From Bacteroidota bacterium (lineage in GTDB: Bacteria; Bacteroidota; Ignavibacteria; Ignavibacteriales; Ignavibacteriaceae), in NCBI GenBank assembly GCA_021824145.1, contig JAKALM010000017.1, positions 1-64,000 on the forward strand: a stretch of 64,000 bases of DNA. The letters are read 5' to 3'. Each line of letters opens with the position of its first letter. The stretch's first letter is position 1. Below, one piece after another: positions 43,225 through 54,400 of the stretch. The notes beneath the pieces are model-generated. The model saw only the letters and a list, made by a program, of their open reading frames with translations, was not told where the DNA came from and did no database searches. A program made the translations under genes and the position numbers.

Positions 43225-46095
43225 ATGAATAAATTAACATTTAGCTTCTTCTTTTTTGTTGTTTTATTCTTCTATTCATCAAATCTTATTTCTCAAACAA
43301 TAGTTAATGCAATGAAACAGGAAGCTATTCGAGAAATGAGTGTGGGAAGATATGGTGAAGCTATCGATTTATTGAATCGGTATATTTCTGCGCATCCTCA
43401 ACAAGCTGATGGTTATAATTTGCGCGGCGAATGTTATGAAAAGCGCCAGCAATTTGAGAACGCTGTTTATGATTATCGATCTGCTAGAAAATTAGAACCT
43501 AAAGACAAAGAAATAAATGCAAATCTTGCAAGAGCAACAAACACTTGGTATTCACTTTTATATAATGATATCGAAGGTTATAAACGCGAAATAGCAATTA
43601 ATCCAAACAATGCCGATAATTATTTAGCAATCGGTAAATCTTATAAAAATTTAGGTCAATGGTTAGTTGCTGAAGAATGGTATGACAAATATTTAACAAT
43701 GGCACATGCATCTCCAGATGAAATAATTAGATATTCTGAAATTCTTGCAAAGAATAATCATATTGCAAAAGGTTGGCCAATTTTAAAAAGGTATACTGAA
43801 GAATATCCAAATGATCAGCGCTTATGGTCTAGGTTCGGTTATTTTTCTTTGTGGCTTGGAAAAACTAAAATTGCAATAGAAGCTTTTGAAAATTCTCTTG
43901 CAATAAAACCATATTTTAAGGAAGCTATGGATGGTTTGGATGAAGCAAGAGGCAAAGGCTATATTTATACTGTTAATGACACTTCATATAAATATTATAA
44001 TTACGGATTGCCGCCAGCTAGGCCAACATTTGTATATCCAATCGATAAATATTACAGAATAGTTAAAAAGAATCCAAAAGACAATGATACAAGATTTAAA
44101 TTATTGAAAGCTTTAATTGAAGTAAAAAGATATGAAGAAGCTTATCAGCAAATTCAATATTTAGAAAATGCTGGATATGATTCATTGCAAGTAGTTGCTA
44201 TTTCTGCTCAAGTAGATTCTTTAAGCAATTTATATTATAAAGATGAAGTTGTTGCTTACAAGGCAAAGTTAGCATCTGATTCTACTAATAAAGATGCAAT
44301 AAAAAATCTTGGATTATATTATTCCCGATTACAAGATTATGATTCTGCATTGGCAGTTTATTCAAGTTATTTAAATAAATATCCTGATGATTCGGATATT
44401 CTTTATATGTATGTTCAAGCAGAAGCAAATAATCGTGATTATTTCAAAGCTCAAGATAAACTTCAAATATTATTGAAGAAAGATCCACAAAATTTAAATT
44501 ACCAATTATTTATGGGGGAACTTGATGTTTGGACGGGGCAAAATCTGGATGATGCAAAAAATTATCTTACGAATGTGTTAACAAAAGAACCAGACAATAT
44601 TGCTGGACTTATAGCTATGAGTTCTTTAAGTATGCGTAATAACGATTTTGTAAGCGCTCAAAATTATATGGATAAAATAAAAACTTTAAATCCAGATAGC
44701 CCAGATTTAAAAAGTCTTCAAGCAGCAATGACAATGAACAAATTCAGATATCAGCAAGAACAGAATTATGCAATTCTAAATCAAGCGGAAACTTTATATG
44801 CAGAACATAATTGCCAAGATGCTATTCCATTATATGAAAAATTTTTAGCTAATACTCCGCAAAATAATTTGATAGAAAAGGAATATGCCGATGTAAATGT
44901 TTGTGCAGGCAATTATCAAAAAGCAATAGATATTTATACAAATCTTCTAAATCAAGGCTATGACTTTAATATTGATTACTCTAGAGCAACAACATATTTT
45001 GCTATGGGTGATTCTGTTGATGCACTTGCAAATTTTCAAAGATTAGCTAAAGACAGCACCAATAACTTTAATGTAAATTTATATCTTGGTGATTCTTATT
45101 TTAGAATGCACGAATATAGCAAAGCTGAAGATGTTTATGATAATATGAAAGAAAAATTGAATTTAGATTCTGCTCAAATTGCAATGATTAATCAACGATA
45201 TAATTGGATGCCTGTATCTGGTTTTAGAGGATTTCTTAATACATTTCCAACATATACATTACTTACACCTTATGCTTCTTACTATGCAGATAATATTGGT
45301 ATAAAAAACGCCACACAAGGATTGCGTGTAGATTTAGGTATTACATCATTCTTTACACTTGGAGTCGAAGCATTTAGAACAGCATTGAAGTCAAATACTG
45401 CGCAAGAAAATACAAATACTTTTCGTTGGGATCTAACTTTCAGGCTAGCAGAAACACTTATGTTTGGCGTAAATTTTGGGAATACATATTATAGTAATTC
45501 ATTTAGGCAGCCTATTGCAGATATTTATGCAAGATCTGAAGTAGCAAATAAATATGCCATTTACGGTACATACTCTAAAGTTGATGCTTCGCAGTTGATC
45601 TTCTCAACTAATTTAATCACATTACATATGATTGCTAATACCTTTAGAGCTGGAGGTTATTATCAATTTAAATCCGGTGTGAAGACTTCACTAGACTATT
45701 CATATCTCAGTTTTTCCGATGGCAATATTGGAAATACTTTGGCGTTCAGAATTGGAAAATATTTTTATCCCGATTTTCTTTTTGGATATGAATATTATGG
45801 CTCCGCTTTCCGTCAAACCTCGCCTTTATATTTTTCTCCTTCCAGTTATTCATCTCATAATATAACTGCAGATTGGGATGTTTTAAAAGATTCGACATCC
45901 ACAGTAACTATTGGCGGTTTAATTGGATTTGTTGCGAATACTAATTTTATTCTTAGGCAAGCATATGGGATTGCAACTTTTAGATTAGCGGATAGATTTA
46001 CAATCCAAGGTAGAATTAGTGGCGGCAGCAGCTTACAAAATTTTGTAGGTTATAGTTCATGGTCTGCCGGTTTAACAGCTTATTGGTCATTGTGA
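43225..46095 (+). CDS. TPR protein with C-terminal YaiO-like outer-membrane beta-barrel
   Basis: A 956-residue envelope protein with a signal peptide (about 1-24, ending LISQ). Residues about 30-650 are tetratricopeptide repeats (for example GEAIDLLNRYISAHPQQADGY and the repeated A...Y...L..-P patterns). The C-terminal third (about 670-956) is a beta-barrel region of the YaiO type, with alternating aromatic strands such as WDLTFRLAETLMFGV, and an aromatic end. PgaA and BcsC, the exporters of poly-GlcNAc and cellulose, share this TPR-barrel layout. Its position next to a GT2 synthase gene supports a polysaccharide-exporter role, though no close family name can be given. Confidence 0.82.
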   Translation: MNKLTFSFFFFVVLFFYSSNLISQTIVNAMKQEAIREMSVGRYGEAIDLLNRYISAHPQQADGYNLRGECYEKRQQFENAVYDYRSARKLEPKDKEINANLARATNTWYSLLYNDIEGYKREIAINPNNADNYLAIGKSYKNLGQWLVAEEWYDKYLTMAHASPDEIIRYSEILAKNNHIAKGWPILKRYTEEYPNDQRLWSRFGYFSLWLGKTKIAIEAFENSLAIKPYFKEAMDGLDEARGKGYIYTVNDTSYKYYNYGLPPARPTFVYPIDKYYRIVKKNPKDNDTRFKLLKALIEVKRYEEAYQQIQYLENAGYDSLQVVAISAQVDSLSNLYYKDEVVAYKAKLASDSTNKDAIKNLGLYYSRLQDYDSALAVYSSYLNKYPDDSDILYMYVQAEANNRDYFKAQDKLQILLKKDPQNLNYQLFMGELDVWTGQNLDDAKNYLTNVLTKEPDNIAGLIAMSSLSMRNNDFVSAQNYMDKIKTLNPDSPDLKSLQAAMTMNKFRYQQEQNYAILNQAETLYAEHNCQDAIPLYEKFLANTPQNNLIEKEYADVNVCAGNYQKAIDIYTNLLNQGYDFNIDYSRATTYFAMGDSVDALANFQRLAKDSTNNFNVNLYLGDSYFRMHEYSKAEDVYDNMKEKLNLDSAQIAMINQRYNWMPVSGFRGFLNTFPTYTLLTPYASYYADNIGIKNATQGLRVDLGITSFFTLGVEAFRTALKSNTAQENTNTFRWDLTFRLAETLMFGVNFGNTYYSNSFRQPIADIYARSEVANKYAIYGTYSKVDASQLIFSTNLITLHMIANTFRAGGYYQFKSGVKTSLDYSYLSFSDGNIGNTLAFRIGKYFYPDFLFGYEYYGSAFRQTSPLYFSPSSYSSHNITADWDVLKDSTSTVTIGGLIGFVANTNFILRQAYGIATFRLADRFTIQGRISGGSSLQNFVGYSSWSAGLTAYWSL

Positions 46096-46429
46096 TTTTA
46101 ATTTTGCACTTTGTGCTCTACTACAATATAATTTTATAAAATGATCTTTAACTTACTTCATATTTTTGAATAGTAATTTTAATTAGATTTTTCTTCCTTA
46201 AAACTATTTTCCAATTTTATTTTCAGAATAATCTGAATTTTTCTTTTTATAACTTAAAATTGATGAATTTGTTCTAAATTATTTATCTGATTTAATTTGA
46301 TACAAGGCTTATAGTAGTCTTAATCTGTTACAAATTTTAGTGTTAAAACAAGCCAAAGTCATCAAAAAATAATGATTTATGTGGCATTATTATTGAACAT
46401 TCTATTAAAATTTATAAGTATTTTGTTAA
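46096..46429. other. Gene-free AT-rich spacer before the GT2 gene
   Basis: These 334 bases contain stop codons in all frames and no recognisable RNA, palindrome or terminator. The following gene probably has its own promoter here, so the exporter and synthase may be separately regulated. Confidence 0.4.
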
Positions 46430-47833
46430 ATGGAACTAAATCAAGAAATAAAAAGATTAGCAATTGTTTTAGACAATAAAGAGTCAAATCAAATTGATGA
46501 AGATAAACCTAAAAGATATCTCCGAAGAATTATAACAACTGGAATTATCTCATTCTTTTTAATATTGGTAATCACTTATACTCTTCCAATGACGGTGCTT
46601 TCTGTTAAATCTTTATTTGAATATTCAACAATTGTTGCATTAGTAATTTTCTTATTTGTACTGCTTTTCAGATATTTTGCAATTCTTTTAATGGCATATC
46701 TTTATATTAACCAATATACTTATACTGCACCATTAGGCGGATATTTTCCATTTGTTTCTATTTTAGTTCCGGTTTATAATGAAGAAAAAGTAGTTGCAGA
46801 TTCTATAAAATCATTACTTAATCTTAATTATCCAAATTATGAAATTATAGTTATCAACGATGGTTCATCAGATAAAACAAAAGAAGTTGCTGAAACTTTA
46901 GTAGGATTCCAAAAAGGTAAATTTTCCGACGTTAAAGTTTCTTTAATTAATAAGCCAAATGGTGGAAAAGCAAAAGCTTTAAATGCCGGAATTAAACTTT
47001 CGAAAGCTGAAATAGTTTTATGTATGGATGGTGATTCACAGCTTTCACCAGATTCTGTTAAACTTGCAGTAAGACATTTTGCAACCAGAGAAATAGGAGC
47101 TGTTGCTGGAAACGTTAAAGTTTTAAATAGAGGGAAATTATTTACAGATCTTCAAGCGCTAGAATATATTGAAGGTTTAAATATGGCAAGAAGCGCGCAA
47201 AGTTTTGTAAGACTTGTAAACATTATTCCAGGTCCAATTGGTTTCTTTAGAAAAAAAGCTATTGAAGAAGCTGGCTATTATTCAAGTGATACTTTTGCTG
47301 AAGATGCAGATCTTACACTTAAAATACTTGCCAACGGTTGGAAAATATATTACGAACCTAATTCAATATCATATACAGAAGCTCCAACAAAACTTCAGCA
47401 GTTATTAAAACAAAGATATAGATGGACGAGAGGAATTCTTCAGTCAATTAGAAAGCATAGAAAATTAATGGTTAATCCAAGCATTAATTTTGGTGATACA
47501 TTTATTCTTTGGACGATGTTTTATGAAGCCCTTATTTGGCCTGCAATGAATATTGCCGCTAATTTATTCTTCATTATTGCAGCTTTAGCATTTGGATTTT
47601 CTTCATTAATATTTTTCTGGTGGGCTGGTTTAGCACTTTTAGATTTAGTAACTGCTCTTTACTGCATAGCAGTTGAAAAAGAAGAATTTAGATTAGTTGG
47701 TTACTCAATAATTTATAGAATGTTTTTTATTCTTATAATTGATATTTGTAAGGCGATGTCTACAATTGAAGAGTTTCTTGGTATAAGAATGACATGGGGA
47801 AAACTCGAAAGAGTAGGAACAGCAAAAGCTTAA
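46430..47833 (+). CDS. Processive family 2 glycosyltransferase (exopolysaccharide synthase)
   Basis: A 467-residue inner-membrane GT2 enzyme. Two N-terminal transmembrane segments (about 33-58 and 64-93) are followed by the GT-A domain: PVYNEEKVV, MDGDSQ (DxD-type metal site at 200-202), AEDAD (291-294) and QRYRW at 328-332, the QxxRW signature of processive synthases. Two or three more membrane segments follow. The layout matches PgaC/IcaA and hyaluronan synthase-like enzymes, so the product is likely a beta-linked homopolymer such as poly-N-acetylglucosamine or a glucan; the sugar is not resolved. No PilZ domain is present. Confidence 0.9.
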   Translation: MELNQEIKRLAIVLDNKESNQIDEDKPKRYLRRIITTGIISFFLILVITYTLPMTVLSVKSLFEYSTIVALVIFLFVLLFRYFAILLMAYLYINQYTYTAPLGGYFPFVSILVPVYNEEKVVADSIKSLLNLNYPNYEIIVINDGSSDKTKEVAETLVGFQKGKFSDVKVSLINKPNGGKAKALNAGIKLSKAEIVLCMDGDSQLSPDSVKLAVRHFATREIGAVAGNVKVLNRGKLFTDLQALEYIEGLNMARSAQSFVRLVNIIPGPIGFFRKKAIEEAGYYSSDTFAEDADLTLKILANGWKIYYEPNSISYTEAPTKLQQLLKQRYRWTRGILQSIRKHRKLMVNPSINFGDTFILWTMFYEALIWPAMNIAANLFFIIAALAFGFSSLIFFWWAGLALLDLVTALYCIAVEKEEFRLVGYSIIYRMFFILIIDICKAMSTIEEFLGIRMTWGKLERVGTAKA

Positions 47834-47862
47834 GTTAAAATTTAATATACAAGAGGTTACTC

Positions 47863-48378
47863 ATGGAACTGATTCCGATTTTATCAACAATTATTCTGGT
47901 TGCAACAATCAGCACTTTTTTACTTGCAATCGGAGCATATGTTCTCTACAAAGTTAGAGAAAGGAAAGGGCAAATTGCTGTAACACCACAACCTTCTGAA
48001 GTAAAAGCCGAATTAGTCACTCCAGCTTCAGCACCAGCGGTTTTGTCATCAGAAAAACAAAAAGCAGTTCCACAGCCAGGTTATATTGATAGACAACCAA
48101 TTTTAATTCAACAGCAATTACCACAAAATCCAGCTTCGATTCAGCAAAGACCTCAACCTTATACAGTATATGGACAAGCTTATGGTTCTCGAACAACTCA
48201 GCCAAAACAATTTGCCCAACCATTAAAAATTCAGCAAAGAGGATTTCAAGGAAAACCTACTGGAAATACAAGAACAGAAGAACGTTATGGCAGAGATTCA
48301 AAATTCATGAAATATACTGAAGAAGGTTATATTTCAACAAAAGAAGATAAAGATAACGGAGTCTTAAAGTGGCGATAA
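47863..48378 (+). CDS. Small membrane protein with Gln/Pro-rich tail
   Basis: A 171-residue protein with one N-terminal transmembrane helix (about residues 4-30) and a long, low-complexity, positively charged tail rich in Gln and Pro (for example SSEKQKAVPQPG and QQQLPQNPASIQQRPQP). It ends in a more ordered, charged segment (EEGYISTKEDKDNG). I do not recognise it. By position it could play the accessory role of a PgaD/IcaD-like synthase partner, but there is no sequence support for that. It lies 29 bases after the GT2 gene and overlaps the next gene by 10 bases, so the three are coupled. Confidence 0.65.
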   Translation: MELIPILSTIILVATISTFLLAIGAYVLYKVRERKGQIAVTPQPSEVKAELVTPASAPAVLSSEKQKAVPQPGYIDRQPILIQQQLPQNPASIQQRPQPYTVYGQAYGSRTTQPKQFAQPLKIQQRGFQGKPTGNTRTEERYGRDSKFMKYTEEGYISTKEDKDNGVLKWR

Positions 48379-50267
48379 GGACAAAAAAGCCGGGCGGAGT
48401 AAACCAGGCTTTAATTGTTTTAAGCGGCTTAACTTTCCTAGTAGGATCAATTTTAATTTATTTATACATCCTTCGTGGTGTTTTTGGAAGATTTAGTGCA
48501 GCCGAATTATTACCTAATTCAAAAATAATTAAGGAAGTTATTTATGGTGAAAAGCCTACTATAGGAATTCTTTATTCAAAATATACTGAGAATATGCTTC
48601 CGGTGGGAAGCACTTGGCTTAATGATAATATTTCCACATGGAAAAAATTTCTATCAAATTCTAATTTCAATTATGATGTAATTGCCGATTCTACAATTGA
48701 ACTTGGATTGGCAGATAAATACAAACTATTAATTCTACCAGGTTCTAAATCTTTAAGTGATAAAGAAATAATGCAGCTTAAAAAATATATAAATAATGGA
48801 GGGAGCGTTTTTGCAACCAGTGGAACTGCATCATATTCAAATGATGGAAAGTGGAGAGGATGGGATTTCTTTTCTGAAGTTTTTGGTTTGAAATTCAGTA
48901 AAGAAATTTTACCTTCAGAATTAACTAAAATTCACACACTTCGCGGCGGTCTTCCTATTACTGCAAATATTCCAGCTGGGTATCCTTTAAGAGTCGCAAC
49001 TTGGGATCGTCCAATGTCTGTTGAAGTATTAGATCCTAGAACTGTTCAAGCAAGTTTTTGGTATAATTATAGGCTTCAAGATGGATTAACAAGAGATCAA
49101 ATTAAAAAGAGCGCTGGAATTGTATATGGAACATATGGCGCAGGCAGATTTGTTTGGATGGGATTCGAAATAAGTTCAGTTATCGGTGTACAAGAAGATT
49201 ATATTTATTTTGATAGATTATTTAATAATTGTATGAATTGGTTGTTGTATAAGCCAATTGCATTTGTTAGAGATTGGCCAGCTAATTATACTGCTGCAGC
49301 TGTTTTGGTCCCAACTTTAACTAAAGATATAAATAACATAAATAATCTTTTAAAAGTTTTGAATTCCGAAAAAGTTCCAGCATCATTTTTTATAGATCAA
49401 AATCAAGCAGAGATGAACAAAAGTATTTTAAAACCTCTAATTAGATACGGCGATGTTGGTTCATTGGTTGATATTGGTTACTTAACTTCTATAAGTGATA
49501 CGCTAAATAAACTAAATGATTTTCAAACCCAAAAAGATAAATTATTTAATGCTAAATCAACTATTGATGAAATTACCGGGACTAATGACTTTGGCTGTAT
49601 GCCTTATTACGGTATTTATGATCAGAATACTTTACAAGCTTTAATTCAGGATAAGTATAAATATATTTTCACTGATTCTCTAACTGATAGATCTGTTCCA
49701 ACTACAATTATAAGAGGTGACAGCCTTCTTGTTTCAATTTCTAAAACTGGAAGAGACGATTATGAAGTAATTAGAGATTTTGGATTAACAGACCCAAATT
49801 TCCAATTCTACACTTATCAAGAAGATTTGGACAGAATATTATTCGAAGGTGGATTATATACTTTAAAACTTCACACTGAGTATCAATGTAAGCCTGAAAA
49901 TATTGGAGTTGTTAAGAATGTAATTGAAGATCTTAAGCGAAAAGGTTTTTGGATTACAACTTTATCTCAAATAGAAAATTGGTGGGCTAGAAGAAATTAT
50001 GTAGAAGTTCGCGTTGATAAACGAGGAGATACAAGAATTGCTTTAACAATTTCAAATCCAGGTAAACAGGTCGTAAATAATTTAGTAATTCAACTTGATA
50101 TGAGCGAAGCTGCAAGAAATATTACTTTAAGTTCAGAAATAATTGGCACTAAAGTAGCAAAATATGTTTATGATAAGAATGCTCATATTATTTATGTGTA
50201 TATAAATGATTTAATTCCCGATGAATCTCGTACTTATTATTTCGATTATTTTATTCCTAACACATGA
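48369..50267 (+). CDS. Membrane-anchored GATase-like plus degenerate NodB-like deacetylase protein
   Basis: A 632-residue protein with a transmembrane helix at about 16-37. Next comes a ThuA/glutamine-amidotransferase-like alpha/beta region (LLILPGSKSLSDKEI and NNGGSVFATSG). From about residue 305 there is a polysaccharide-deacetylase (NodB) fold: YTAAAVLVPTLTKD aligns with the motif-1 strand, GSLVDIGYLTS with motif 2, and MPYYGIYDQNTLQAL with motif 3. Motifs 1 and 2 lack the aspartates and histidines that bind the metal, so it is probably not an active deacetylase. A beta-sandwich tail follows. The start is GTG at 48369, overlapping the previous gene. Confidence 0.75.
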   Translation: MAIRTKKPGGVNQALIVLSGLTFLVGSILIYLYILRGVFGRFSAAELLPNSKIIKEVIYGEKPTIGILYSKYTENMLPVGSTWLNDNISTWKKFLSNSNFNYDVIADSTIELGLADKYKLLILPGSKSLSDKEIMQLKKYINNGGSVFATSGTASYSNDGKWRGWDFFSEVFGLKFSKEILPSELTKIHTLRGGLPITANIPAGYPLRVATWDRPMSVEVLDPRTVQASFWYNYRLQDGLTRDQIKKSAGIVYGTYGAGRFVWMGFEISSVIGVQEDYIYFDRLFNNCMNWLLYKPIAFVRDWPANYTAAAVLVPTLTKDINNINNLLKVLNSEKVPASFFIDQNQAEMNKSILKPLIRYGDVGSLVDIGYLTSISDTLNKLNDFQTQKDKLFNAKSTIDEITGTNDFGCMPYYGIYDQNTLQALIQDKYKYIFTDSLTDRSVPTTIIRGDSLLVSISKTGRDDYEVIRDFGLTDPNFQFYTYQEDLDRILFEGGLYTLKLHTEYQCKPENIGVVKNVIEDLKRKGFWITTLSQIENWWARRNYVEVRVDKRGDTRIALTISNPGKQVVNNLVIQLDMSEAARNITLSSEIIGTKVAKYVYDKNAHIIYVYINDLIPDESRTYYFDYFIPNT

Positions 50268-50363
50268 TGGATTATGAATTGTGGCAAATCAAAAATGGGA
50301 AAATTCAATATGCAATTTATTTTTAGGATTTAATATTTATTCTATTTCTTATTAAAGATTTAA

Positions 50364-51347
50364 ATGAAAATACGGTTTGTTATATTATCAATAATTTCGT
50401 CATTTTTCATTTACCATTTTATTGGTTGTACAGACTTATTTTTAGGTCCATCATCTAGCAACAGTTCAAGCATTATTAAAATTACAATCAACAATCCAGT
50501 TTCAAATGATACAATAAATTATTCAAGCACAAATATTAGCTATAATATAACTCAAGATGCTGGAATAAATTTTATAGAACTTTATGTAAATGGAACTATT
50601 TACAAATGGAATCCACCCAATTCTGATGGCTCAAAACCTGTAATTCCGCTTTCATTCGATTCAACATATATTAATAAAAGAATTAGTTACTATTTAATAT
50701 ATTACGATAAAGATGGATTTTCAGCACGAAGCGATACGATGAGTAATATTTTAGTCTCAAATATTCAATATCCACCGCAAACGCCAAGTTCATTTACATT
50801 TATTAGATTGTCATACACAACCATAAATTTATCATGGAAAGATTCTGTGATTTCTAATCCCCCAGGTTTTGAAATTTGGCGTAAAACAGGATACTATGGA
50901 AATTTTGTCCTTCAATTAGTTTCTGGACCAAATACAAACAACATCAATGATAATAATGCCGAAGATACAACTGTATATTATTATAAGATTAGAAGTTTAA
51001 ATACAATTGGAACTTCTCCTTTTAGTTATACAATTAATACTTATGGTGATGGAGCTACTCATTCAATTCCGCCACCAATAGGATTAACTGCAAAAGCATT
51101 AAGTGCAACAAAGGTTGTACTTAATTGGAATGATGATATCGGAGTGGAAAATTATTTTAAAATTGAAAGAAGATATTCTTGGTCATCATTTGTAAGTATT
51201 GGAGTTGTAAACCGCGGAACGACACAATTTACAGATAGTGCAAATGGACTTACTGGTTCGATTGGTTATTATTACAGAGTTAAAGCAATTGCAAGCAGTG
51301 ATTCATCGTGGTCAAATGAAGTTTATGTTCAAACACCATGGCAGTAA
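50364..51347 (+). CDS. Fn3-domain lipoprotein
   Basis: A 327-residue predicted lipoprotein (lipobox-like FIGC, Cys about 22). After a serine-rich linker there is a beta-sandwich at about 35-125 (ITINNPVSNDTINYSSTN) resembling an Ig-like domain, and two fibronectin type III domains at about 135-225 and 230-325 (each with a LxW core: INLSWKDS and VVLNWNDD, and a late YYY..R motif). It lacks a type IX sorting domain. It may bind or present the exopolysaccharide made by the neighbouring synthase, but that is by position only. Confidence 0.75.
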   Translation: MKIRFVILSIISSFFIYHFIGCTDLFLGPSSSNSSSIIKITINNPVSNDTINYSSTNISYNITQDAGINFIELYVNGTIYKWNPPNSDGSKPVIPLSFDSTYINKRISYYLIYYDKDGFSARSDTMSNILVSNIQYPPQTPSSFTFIRLSYTTINLSWKDSVISNPPGFEIWRKTGYYGNFVLQLVSGPNTNNINDNNAEDTTVYYYKIRSLNTIGTSPFSYTINTYGDGATHSIPPPIGLTAKALSATKVVLNWNDDIGVENYFKIERRYSWSSFVSIGVVNRGTTQFTDSANGLTGSIGYYYRVKAIASSDSSWSNEVYVQTPWQ

Positions 51348-51418
51348 TTTTTTAGATTATTGGATGAAATTAGTAATTTAAATAATAAAATATTTTTTTA
51401 ATAAATTATAGAAGCATT

Positions 51419-54400
51419 TTGGATTCTTCAAATAAATTAAATAATAAGCTTTTCGATTCATTAAACAATAATATTGTTGATCCTTTCATTGTAATTGATC
51501 AAAACGGTGATTTATTATCTATAAACAAAATTGCAAAATCTTTATTTAACTTTAATGATAATTTTAAAAATATATCAGAAATATTTGATGAGTCTTCTCA
51601 AATAAAATTAAATGATTTAATCGAGGAAGCATATACTAAAAATTCTCAAGCAAGTCAGGATATTCAATTTATTTTAAAAAATGGATCCGAATTAAATGCT
51701 CAAATAATTATTAATTTTTATAAAGAAGAAAATGAACTTTACTTTTTCTGTACTTTCAAACAACAAGAATACGACTTTAACGTAAAAGGTATTTCAAACT
51801 TAAAGGTCATATCAAATAATTTCGAAAATCTGATTATAAATAAATCACTTTTAAAAGTAATTGAAAAAATAAAATCGTTTTATCCATTTACTTTTATAGG
51901 CAAAGAAAAAATTTCAAAAGAAGTTAACGAATTTGAGGAATTATTTTGGATCAAAGACGTAAATGGCATATATATTTTAGTTAATAGTAAATTAGCTTCC
52001 GGTTTAGCTCTAAAACAATCTCAAGTTGAAGGAAGAAAATATCAATCATTCTTGCCGCCATACCAAGTTGAATTTTATTCTTCGATAGAAAAATATATTA
52101 AAGATACACTTAATTGTGTTATTATGGAAGGTGTTCCGCTTGTTGGCATTAGTGATCCTGAAAAATTTCAGACAATTGAAATACCGTTAAGCGATGCTGA
52201 TAATAATGTTATTGCTATTATTGGGATTGCACAAAAGGTTGATGAGAAAAATGAAATTCCCAAAGTTGAGGTACAAAATAATTCATCAGTCAATCTTATA
52301 GAAAATTTTGATAAAGCTCTTGCATTTATTGATTCAAAAGGAGTTATTAAGCAAGGAAGTAAAGAATTTTGTAAATTGTTCTCGGAAGAAATTACTGATT
52401 TAAGAAATTATCCCTATGAAAAAGTTTTTCCATTAAAAATTACAGAAAGGATAAATCAATTTTTAAGCTTTTCTAAAAATTCTGAAAAATTTGATATTAT
52501 TATTGATAATATAGAAAATAAAAAATCGAATAATAATTTTGATATTTATCTAAATAAAATTTTTAATGAAAATAACGAACCCGAAGGATTTTCAATATTA
52601 ATTGAAGAAAAAATTAATGTTGATAATTTAGAAAACTTAATAAATCATAGAGGCAGAATGTTTGAAGTTTTAATCCAAAATAATCCAGAACCTATTTTCA
52701 TTTATGATACAGAAAATCTTAGGTTCATAGAAGTTAATGATACAGCATTAGCGCTTTATGGATATCGGAAAGATGAATTTTTACAAATGGATCTTACTGA
52801 TCTTTATTCTTCAGAAGATATTCAAACATTGTTAGATTCTTCAAACCAATCAAACCGAAAGGGAAGATTCAGCGGTCCATTTAAACATAAAAAGAAAGAT
52901 GGAACCTTTGTATACGTTGAAATCAGTAAAATTCCATTTAAGTATAATGAAAAAGAAGCACATTTCAATATTATTAGAGATGTTACAAATCAATTAGAAC
53001 TGAGCAAAAAAAGTCAGTTGTTCAAAACGGCTTTTGACAACACAAATGATCTACTTTTTGTAACTGATAATGTAGGGCTAATTAATTTTTGCAATCAATC
53101 AGTAAAACAATTTTTAGGTTATCAAAAAGATGAAATTGAAAATTCCTCATTTACAGCATTAGTTAAAAATGAAGATCGTGGGACAATTAATTCTTCAATT
53201 TTTCAATCTCATTTAAAAGAACCGGTAACAATTCGAACACAATTGAAAAAGTCTAACGGTGATTTTATTGATTTTGAAATTACTGCAGCTCCAATTTTAA
53301 ATTATAAAGGTGATGTTGAATCATTCAGTTTACTATGTAAAGTTGAAAAAGGTGAATCTGAAGTAGATGAAAAAATAAAAGAAGTAGTGAGAGAGGTAAT
53401 TGTAGAAAAATCTTCTGCAAGTGAATCCTCTAGTACTTATGTTTCAGATTTTAATTTATTACCGAATCTTTTTCATGAGTTATTAACACCAATTAACGTA
53501 ATCCTAGGATTCGTTCAAGAACTGACTGATGGAATTAAAGACCCTTCTGTAGAGCAAAAAGAAGCAGCAGAAATTATAAACCAAAACCGCGATAGACTTC
53601 TTAATATTATGAATTCGGTAATAGAATATTCTAATATTAAGCAAAATAATTATGAACTTACTCCTCAGGAAATTGGAATTACAGAAGTAATTGATCAATT
53701 GCATAATGATTTTAATGAGATTTCCAGTGTGAAAGATATGGAGTTCTCTTATGGTAAAATTTCTTCGTCGCTAAAATTTGAATCTGACAAACAAAAGTTT
53801 CAAACATTAATTTCTCTTCTTCTAAAAATTGCAATCCATATTGATAAAGAGAAGAAAATATATTTTTCTGCTTATCAATCAAACGACGAATATTTTATTA
53901 TATCAATGAAAGATAATTATTCCGCAATTTCAAAAAATATGCTAAATAATTTCCAAACTCTTTTCCAATCCGAAAATGATTCGATTGCTAAAGATTATGG
54001 ACTTTCAAGATTATCAATTCTTTTAGCAAAGACACTCTTAAAGTTGCTTAATGGAAAATTTGAAGTTACTGAGCAAGGCAAAGATAAATTTGATTGCGGT
54101 TTTATCTTCCCAATTAATTTTGCAAAGTTAATCGAAGAAAAACAAAATATTGCAGAAAAAATATCAGAAGAAAATATTATTGAAAAAATTCCATTTGAGG
54201 ATGATACTAAAGAAATTGAAGAAATAATTCAAGAAGATTTTACACCAGTTGATCGTAAAAAATTAGACAATATCGAATCAGTTCCGATTGAAGAAGAGCC
54301 AGAAAAAGACAATCTAGAAATTCAATCAGAAAATATTCAAGCAAAAGCGGTTGAAAAATCTTTTGACAAACAACCATTATCTTCACTTTCTTGCCTCTAT

